DNA from: Paenibacillus sp. KS-LC4 | GTDB taxonomy: Bacteria > Bacillota > Bacilli > Paenibacillales > Paenibacillaceae | Direction: 5' to 3' | Length of the DNA stretch: 64,000 nt | Assembly (NCBI RefSeq): GCF_036894955.1 | Contig: NZ_CP145905.1 | Location: forward strand, 3,862,501-3,926,500 | Shown here: piece by piece, positions 58,695-64,000 of the stretch | Layout: every line of letters starts with the position of its first letter | Position numbering within the stretch: position 1 is the first letter of the stretch | Notes under the pieces: generated by a model | What the model saw: the letters and a program-made list of their open reading frames with translations, nothing else | Database searches by the model: none | Told to the model about the DNA's origin: nothing | Position numbers and translations under genes: made by a program

Positions 58695-60426
58695 TCTCCT
58701 CCTTCAGCTTGATGCGAATGACGACCTTGAGACTATTCAGCTCGCCTTTAGACAGAAGCAAGCCGCTATTTCTTCCATACGTTAAAATAATACGCCTGTG
58801 AATGTTCATCATGCCCGTCATTTCGTAAGACTCTGTCGTACTGTCTAGCCGATTTTGCAAGGCTTCGATCTCGGCATCGCTCAATCTATTCCCATTATTC
58901 TCCACTATAATCCGGGCCTCATTCTGATCCAGCTCAAAAGCAACACGAAGCAGCCCATCTTCCGTCATTTTCTCCAAGCTATGCTCATATGCGTTTTCGA
59001 TAATAGGCTGAATGATGAGCCTCGGCACTCGGATATGCTCCATTTCCTTTGGCAGCTCATCAAACTCCACGCGAATCCGTCTTGAGAACCGGAGCTTCTG
59101 AATTTCGGTGTACATGCGAGAGTGTCTCGTTTCCTCAGTCAGCAGCACATTATCCTCCCCATTACGGGTAATGAATCTAAAATATTCCCCTAGCATATTC
59201 GTAAATTCTTCAATACGCTCGGTATCTCCCGTTCTGGCTAATGAATTGAGGATGAAAAAGCTGTTATAAAGAAAATGGGGATTGATTTGAGATTGAAGCT
59301 GCTTGAGCTCCGCCCGCTGCATCATCAGCTTTTGCTTAAAATCCTGATCAATGAGTGCCTGCAATTTATTCAGCATTTGGTTAAACCGATTATACAAATA
59401 GCCGAACTCATCCTTCTCTTCGTGCTCAATATGAATATCCAATGCACCTCCTTCCATTCGCCTAAAGCTCTGAACGAGAAGCAGCAATGGTTTATGAACG
59501 AATTTATAAGTTGAATAAGAATAAATAGCGATGGCAATGAAGGTCATGATCGCAAATAGCCATGCCCAGATTACGAATTTGCCCAGCGGCTTGCGCACCG
59601 TTTCCTCGGGCAAATACGAAGCAACGGTAACGCCCAATTTATCAGAATGTGCTTTATCTATATGATACTTTTCCCCATCAATAACCAGCCTGGTTGTGCT
59701 GGCCTCTTCTACTTCTCTTATATCGCCTTGAAGCCTTTCACTTAATTCCTCGTCGCTCATCAATACAAATCCCGTCGCATCCGAAATAAGAAAAGATCCG
59801 CTTTCTGGATATATATTGACTTGGTCCAGCGCGTATCTCAGCTTTTCCCTATCCAATTCAATTTGTATGACGAATAGCGGCTCCTCTCCCTTCTTACCGC
59901 TATATTTGGAGGTGCTAAGATGCAGGGTGTTCTCCCACTTTACAAGTCGCTGCTCGCTCCTGCCCATACTGAAGCGAAAGTAATTGTACTTATCAGCGTC
60001 AAGATCAGAGATCGCATTGCTAAACGAGATTGTTTTGTTAATAGGACGGATATGTACATAAACATCCTTAATATATACACTGCTATTTTTAAGAGAAGTT
60101 AAGCGCCGGATCAAATAATTTAAGCTCGCTTTTTTTTCAACATTGTTCATCATCTCCCACGTAACCACGAGCCTATTCAATTCATTATCTTCCAGCAAGT
60201 CGAACTCCTGCAGCTCCATCCATTCGATTTCCCGATTAAGAGCTTCCAAATAATTGGTCAATTGTGCTTCAGAAGTCCTCGACAGGCCTTCGCTGGCATT
60301 TTTATAGCTCCAATTATACAAATATACGCCTAACAGGATAATAGGAAGAATGACAATGAGATAAATAATGACCTGTCGCATGAATATCGTATTACGCCAA
60401 GAATGAGCGGGAAATTTAAGCAAACT
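58681..60426 (-). CDS. YesM-type sensor histidine kinase
   Basis: 581 residues from the TTG at 60426 (GGAGG seven bases upstream). Two membrane helices (about 15-40 and 283-303) bracket an outer dCache-like sensor; a HAMP follows (KPLLLLVQSFRRMEGGALDIHIEHEEKDEFGYLYNRFNQM). The phosphorylated His384 is in QSQINPHFLYNSFFILNSLAR; the ATP-binding N box is IIQPIIENAYEHS. This is the HisKA-like family 5 with YesN partners. It probably senses extracellular xylo-oligosaccharide, perhaps through the binding lipoprotein encoded just upstream. Confidence 0.93.
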   Translation of the reverse strand, partial: SLLKFPAHSWRNTIFMRQVIIYLIVILPIILLGVYLYNWSYKNASEGLSRTSEAQLTNYLEALNREIEWMELQEFDLLEDNELNRLVVTWEMMNNVEKKASLNYLIRRLTSLKNSSVYIKDVYVHIRPINKTISFSNAISDLDADKYNYFRFSMGRSEQRLVKWENTLHLSTSKYSGKKGEEPLFVIQIELDREKLRYALDQVNIYPESGSFLISDATGFVLMSDEELSERLQGDIREVEEASTTRLVIDGEKYHIDKAHSDKLGVTVASYLPEETVRKPLGKFVIWAWLFAIMTFIAIAIYSYSTYKFVHKPLLLLVQSFRRMEGGALDIHIEHEEKDEFGYLYNRFNQMLNKLQALIDQDFKQKLMMQRAELKQLQSQINPHFLYNSFFILNSLARTGDTERIEEFTNMLGEYFRFITRNGEDNVLLTEETRHSRMYTEIQKLRFSRRIRVEFDELPKEMEHIRVPRLIIQPIIENAYEHSLEKMTEDGLLRVAFELDQNEARIIVENNGNRLSDAEIEALQNRLDSTTESYEMTGMMNIHRRIILTYGRNSGLLLSKGELNSLKVVIRIKLKEENEIA

Positions 60427-60504
60427 AAATCCTCCGATGCTGCTTTTATAAGTCGTGAGCAAGTGTTGTATCTTCCAGCAGACAAAAGTCGAAGAAGCCT
60501 CTCC

Positions 60505-62178
60505 CTACTTCAGATTACTGCCTCTTTCTGCATACCACTGGTTTACCTCCGCTGTGGCGCTGTCTCCGCCCAATTTCTTCCAATCTTTAACAAACCGGTC
60601 GAATTCGTCAATGGGACTGCCAAGTATAATATTAACGAAGGTGTCGATTTGAAGATTATACAAAATCGATTGCTTCACAAGCATCGTTTCCGTTGGTGGT
60701 CCTACAAAGCTTTCATATAACAGCTGGTCTTTTTTCATATATTCGTCAAGAATGGAAAAAGCGCCAGATGACCCATAAGTCCGCTCCCAGCCCCAGCCTG
60801 ACTCTTTATTCGCATTTCCAGAACGGGAGATTTCGATATTTTTATAGATGAAACTAGCTTCATCCTTTAAGACCGAATGATCGCCGTTTCCGCCAGCCTC
60901 AGCTATTTGGCGATACGCCTCAAGATTTTTCATTGCCGGGAACGGCGTAACTGGAGAAAGCTTCCAGACCGGAAACGGGGAGCTGTAATAGGTTTCATAT
61001 TCCGCTGTCCCACCCCAGTTCTTCTCCAGATGCAAATTAAAAAGCTTAACAATGGCTTCAGGATGCGGATACCCTTTCCTGACGGCAAAAAAATGGCTCG
61101 TGTTGAACCGCAGCGGAACCTTTGGCGCTTCCCCTGATGCAGAAACGATCGGAAATGCCTGCCACTCCGCATTTGGTTCATTAGCACGGCTTAATTGAAC
61201 CGTAAAAGACCCCCATTGCTCGCCATAAAGCATGCCCACTTTACCGTCAGCAATTAGCTTTTCCTCTTTCAAGCCATCCTTTAGAGCAAATTCGCTATCA
61301 AGTTGACCATCCCGATACATATTTTGCAAAACCTTTAACGCCTCTTTCACTTCTGGTTGAATTCCACCATATAAGAGTTTTCCCGACGCATCCTTCATCC
61401 ATATATTGGGATATGCTTTATAACCAGCCATAAAGCCCGTCAGGCTCATAACGGGATCAAATAAATACTGAGTCACTGCTAGGCCAAACGTATCATTGAT
61501 GCCATTTTGGTCAGGGTCATTTTCTGTAAACGCTTTCGAAATAGCTAGCACATCGTCCATCGTTTTCGGCGGTTCCAAGCCCAAATTGTTTAGCCAATCT
61601 GTACGCAGCCATATAAACATCGCCCCTTCAATAGAGGAGCTTGTCTCTGGTATTCCCATTAGCTTCCCTTCAACCGTTGCTGCTTCAAAGGGGCCCGTTC
61701 CCTCTTGGCTTAAAATTTTCTTCGTAAACGTTGAACCATATTGCTCATACGCTTCAGATAAATCCTGAATCAGTCCTGCGTTGCTGAGCATCCTCAGCTC
61801 TTGTGCATTGACTTTGACGACATCGGGAATTTTTCCAGAAGCAAAGGCCCCGCTTAGCTTTTGATGATAAAGGTCACCCTTGGCGATCCATTCATATTTG
61901 ATTTTAATGCCAAGCACCTGTTCATATAAACGAATCCATCTATTATTCTCCAATGTTTCTCCCGGCAATTGACTGATTAAAGCCTCTAAGCCATCGCTAC
62001 TTTCTCTTGCAAAGGATAGTTCAATAGCTGGATGATAGGGGCTCAGCGCGGGCTCTTCATAGATAGTCCCTCCTTCATGCCTGTTCGAGCTTTCTTTATT
62101 AGTGCTGCTGCTATAATCGCATGACGTTAGGAGTTGAACAGACAATAATGCAGCAAGCAAAAGCTTGACCTTGTTCAT
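60505..62178 (-). CDS. LplA-type solute-binding lipoprotein upstream of the kinase
   Basis: 557 residues from ATG 62178 (TTGAGG nine bases upstream). Lipobox LLTSCDY after the signal peptide. Binding-fold motifs: IPDVVKVNAQELRMLSNAGLIQDLSEAY, LMGIPETSSSIEGAMFIWLRTDWLNNLGLEPPKTMDDV, NGINDTFGLAV with a calcium-loop-like DPDQNG. Closest in type to LplA/YtcQ proteins of Paenibacillus. It lies 78 bases before the kinase gene with no permease gene near, so it either delivers sugar to the permeases 20 kb away or acts as co-sensor for the kinase. Confidence 0.88.
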   Translation of the reverse strand: MNKVKLLLAALLSVQLLTSCDYSSSTNKESSNRHEGGTIYEEPALSPYHPAIELSFARESSDGLEALISQLPGETLENNRWIRLYEQVLGIKIKYEWIAKGDLYHQKLSGAFASGKIPDVVKVNAQELRMLSNAGLIQDLSEAYEQYGSTFTKKILSQEGTGPFEAATVEGKLMGIPETSSSIEGAMFIWLRTDWLNNLGLEPPKTMDDVLAISKAFTENDPDQNGINDTFGLAVTQYLFDPVMSLTGFMAGYKAYPNIWMKDASGKLLYGGIQPEVKEALKVLQNMYRDGQLDSEFALKDGLKEEKLIADGKVGMLYGEQWGSFTVQLSRANEPNAEWQAFPIVSASGEAPKVPLRFNTSHFFAVRKGYPHPEAIVKLFNLHLEKNWGGTAEYETYYSSPFPVWKLSPVTPFPAMKNLEAYRQIAEAGGNGDHSVLKDEASFIYKNIEISRSGNANKESGWGWERTYGSSGAFSILDEYMKKDQLLYESFVGPPTETMLVKQSILYNLQIDTFVNIILGSPIDEFDRFVKDWKKLGGDSATAEVNQWYAERGSNLK

Positions 62179-62348
62179 TATTGGTAACCTCAACAGATGT
62201 GCCCCATTTCACATTAGAAAATAACGCCCCAGTCTATGACTCTAATTATCCAAATTACGAGAAGAAACACAATACCCATCTCTTTATTTTGTTACCAATC
62301 CTTTACTTTAAAAGCAAATAAAACTTCCGCCCACCCCATGCTTCTACG

Positions 62349-62783
62349 CTATTCCCGCCACCGAATATCCGCCTCGTAATATTTCCGGCTCACCGGACGC
62401 TTGCGCAGCTTCACACGAAGCTCGCCATCCTTCACAATTGCTCTGCACACACGGGCGCGCACCCCAACAGGCAGCTTTATGATTTCTTTCCTATTGCCGG
62501 GCAGCCCTTCCACGCGCAGGCGGTCTTCCTTTACCCATAAACGGAGCTCCTCTGAGCGCACATGTGCGGGAAGCGGGTATTTCACGATGATAAATTGCTC
62601 ACTCTGGGAAAAAGAGTACGGCGAAGCCTGCTCCGCAATAGCTCCGGCAGCTTCAGGCAGCGCTTTGGTCATCATTTTGCGCACAAATTGCTCCACCCAA
62701 TCTGGCTCACGCAGCACATCAAACCCTTTAGGCAGCTTCTGCCCCTCTACCCAGCGTTCGAGCTCATCCCATTTAGAATCCAT
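62349..62783 (-). CDS. Hsp20/alpha-crystallin-like protein
   Basis: 144 residues. The second half has an alpha-crystallin-like set of strands (FIIVKYPLPAHVRSEELRLWVKEDRLRVEGLPGNRKEIIKLPVGVRARVCRAIVKDGELRVKLRKR), and the first half a helical WVEQFVRKMMTKALPEA. Some Bacillus small heat-shock-like proteins (GerT, CotP, CotM) are spore-coat parts. Placed divergently next to a gerP operon, a spore role is plausible but unproven. No start codon other than 62783 is needed. The 155-base gap to 62194 holds no visible gene. Confidence 0.7.
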   Translation of the reverse strand: MDSKWDELERWVEGQKLPKGFDVLREPDWVEQFVRKMMTKALPEAAGAIAEQASPYSFSQSEQFIIVKYPLPAHVRSEELRLWVKEDRLRVEGLPGNRKEIIKLPVGVRARVCRAIVKDGELRVKLRKRPVSRKYYEADIRWRE

Positions 62784-62929
62784 CGCTTACCTCCCGCCTC
62801 CCAGCCTCTCTCCACTATATGCGTCACCCAGCTAGGCGGATACTTCTTAGCTGCTTCTGCTGCAAAGCAAAAGCAAGAAGACAGGGCATTTCCGTTTGCG
62901 CAAGGCTTCAACACCCTATATGCAAGGGA

Positions 62930-62956
62930 ACCTCTGGGCGAATGCCGCATACGATA
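62930..62956 (+). promoter_or_regulatory. Sigma-K-like promoter of the gerP operon
   Basis: AC (62930-62931) and CATACGATA (62948-62956), 16 bases apart, match the sigma-K consensus AC-N16-CATANNNTA. It lies about 35 bases upstream of gerPA. B. subtilis gerP is a late mother-cell operon. Confidence 0.65.
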
Positions 62957-62993
62957 TTACAACCATACACTTAGCAGCAAGGAGGTCTTTGCT

Positions 62994-63233
62994 ATGCCCG
63001 CTATAGTCGGCTTTGTAAAAATCGTTAGCGTCGGCTCCAGCTCCATCGTCCAGTTTGGCGACGCCGTGCAAATGTCGCCCTCCAGCACTTCCAAAACCTA
63101 TGCTGGCTCGGGCTCCTTCCTTACCGGAAGCCTGACGAATTCCAACAACGCCGTAAGCGCCACAAATACGCTTGATCCAGACGTACAGGACGGCACGCAA
63201 AATGAAGTAGCAAATGGGGTCAATATCGTATGA
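62994..63233 (+). CDS. gerPA: Spore germination protein GerPA
   Basis: 79 residues. PAIVGFVKIVSVGSSSIVQFGDAVQMSPSSTSKTYAGSGSF is the GerPA/GerPF opening, and Asn/Ser/Val-rich repeats end it. GerP proteins reside in the inner spore coat and let germinants through. AAGGAGG precedes the ATG. The stop overlaps the gerPB start (ATGA). The first position in the operon favours GerPA over the similar GerPF. Confidence 0.93.
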   Translation: MPAIVGFVKIVSVGSSSIVQFGDAVQMSPSSTSKTYAGSGSFLTGSLTNSNNAVSATNTLDPDVQDGTQNEVANGVNIV

Positions 63234-63433
63234 ATTGGACCGTTCATCAGACGATTACGATTCATCAGCTCCGCGTGGACAGCGTATCGAACAGCTCTGT
63301 CCTGCAAATTGGCAGCGCAGGCTCCATTCGCTCCTTGTCCCAGTTGTATAATACGGGCGGCTTCACCGGTCCGGCCGCCCAGCTGGGTGGAGAAAATCCG
63401 CTCTCCTTCGTTCCGCTGCCTAATCCGACCTAA
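63230..63433 (+). CDS. gerPB: Spore germination protein GerPB
   Basis: 67 residues. VHQTITIHQLRVDSVSNSSVLQIGSAGSIRSLSQLYNTGGFTGPA is the family's core. Small coat protein, translationally coupled to gerPA by a four-base overlap, followed by gerPC after 17 bases. Confidence 0.93.
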   Translation: MNWTVHQTITIHQLRVDSVSNSSVLQIGSAGSIRSLSQLYNTGGFTGPAAQLGGENPLSFVPLPNPT

Positions 63434-63450
63434 GATAGGAGGTTTCAACG

Positions 63451-64000
63451 ATGCAGCAGCAGCAGCAGCCGAATCAACTGTCTCCATGGCAAGCCTGGTC
63501 GCTTGACGTCGCAAGGCAGCTCCAATCTCAGCAGGAAAGCATCGCTTCACTTGAGCAGCAGCTTATCGCCATCTGCGAGCAGCTCAAAAGGCTTGAAGCG
63601 AAGCCTACTTATAATGTGGAACATTTGCAGTATCATTTTGACCAATTGAAGGTAGAAAAGCTTGAAGGCACGCTCAATATCGGCATGACGCCGCAGGGAT
63701 CGCCGGATATGAATGGCGATATTGAGCAGATGGCTGTATCCAAGCCGCTCGTCTATCCTGCTCCGCCTAATGGCGCTGCTCAGCCACCCGACCCTTATGC
63801 CCCCATACAAAATGATTTGAACCAATATATTGATAACGAAGGCGCTCAGAAGCTCATGCAGATGGAAAAGCAATTTTGCATGCCGCTCGACCCCCATCAC
63901 CGCAGACTCATTCTGTCCGATATCCGCAGCCAAATGCCTACTCGCATCCAATATTATGCAAGGTCGCTGCCGCGCCAGGAAGGTGTTAGCGAGGAAGCTG
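63451..64000 (+). CDS. gerPC: Spore germination protein GerPC, cut by the window end
   Basis: 183 residues are visible from ATG 63451 (ATAGGAGG upstream), of about 205 expected. An N-terminal coiled coil follows a Gln run (WQAWSLDVARQLQSQQESIASLEQQLIAICEQLKRLEAKP), then NVEHLQYHFDQLKVEKLEGTLNIGMTPQG, the family hallmark. It is needed for germinant passage through the coat in B. subtilis. A stop codon lies outside the window, and gerPD-PF would be expected to follow. Confidence 0.93.
   Translation, partial: MQQQQQPNQLSPWQAWSLDVARQLQSQQESIASLEQQLIAICEQLKRLEAKPTYNVEHLQYHFDQLKVEKLEGTLNIGMTPQGSPDMNGDIEQMAVSKPLVYPAPPNGAAQPPDPYAPIQNDLNQYIDNEGAQKLMQMEKQFCMPLDPHHRRLILSDIRSQMPTRIQYYARSLPRQEGVSEEA

Noticed and set aside
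62401..62835. Plus-strand open frame opposite the Hsp20-like gene
   Set aside because: Ser/Arg-rich translation without a ribosome site; the minus-strand frame has a recognisable alpha-crystallin-like pattern.

Overview
The window looks like a chromosomal segment of a Paenibacillus-type, spore-forming, plant-polysaccharide-degrading Firmicute. The grounds are the purine-rich Shine-Dalgarno sites (AAGGAGG type), YesM/YesN two-component pairs with LplA-type solute-binding lipoproteins, several GH10 xylanases, GH43 and GH105 enzymes, an Lsa-type ABC-F gene and the start of a gerP spore-germination operon. No species can be named from this stretch.

Layout. 1-7.9 kb: tail of an arginase-family gene, a secreted protein of unknown role, a Fur-type siderophore block (FhuF-like reductase; AraC regulator in one open frame with a siderophore-binding lipoprotein), a secreted GH10 xylanase with cre site, then a TetR/DoxX pair and a quinone-reductase-like flavoprotein. 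8-19.7 kb: uronate block. An AraC regulator and a GH105 hydrolase are followed by an eight-gene minus-strand operon (LarA-like protein, SDR oxidoreductase, LarE, gluconokinase, LarB, LarC1, LarC2, UxaC), with a divergent ROK regulator. Read together the operon gives a coherent inferred route: glucuronate to fructuronate (UxaC), to mannonate (SDR), to gluconate by C2 epimerisation with the nickel-pincer enzyme (LarA-like), to 6-phosphogluconate (gluconokinase), with the cofactor enzymes LarB, LarC and LarE co-transcribed.

19.7-28 kb: accessory region. It has an ECF sigma/anti-sigma pair, a 5'-truncated Rpn nuclease gene, a degenerate tRNA and a tRNA 3' fragment. An AT-rich four-gene operon follows: ParA-like ATPase, small protein, AAA-ATPase and DUF4435/TOPRIM protein, the last two resembling the PARIS anti-phage pair AriA/AriB. 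Then come a structured leader RNA, a radC-like gene cut by an IS3-family element, and that element itself. 28-37.8 kb: drug and stress genes. These are a CynX-type MFS transporter with LysR, a TetR/MMPL pair, an lsa-type ABC-F gene with attenuator leader, a hydrolase/MarR pair and a PPP-family phosphatase.

37.9-62.2 kb: xylan and oligosaccharide locus. Two permease pairs, a 485-residue-class binding lipoprotein and a giant binding protein with carbohydrate-binding-like modules, a DUF5696 lipoprotein, a Yip1 membrane protein and an NHL/TPR membrane protein form a long minus-strand array. A divergent AraC-type regulator has a phosphorylation-dead receiver. Next come intracellular GH10, multimodular secreted GH10, GH43 and a solute-binding protein/YesM/YesN operon. 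Secreted xylanases would cut xylan, ABC systems import the oligomers, intracellular GH10 and GH43 finish them, and glucuronate side groups could feed the uronate operon. 62.3-64 kb: an Hsp20-like gene and, divergently, gerPA-gerPB-gerPC (cut by the window end) behind a sigma-K-like promoter.
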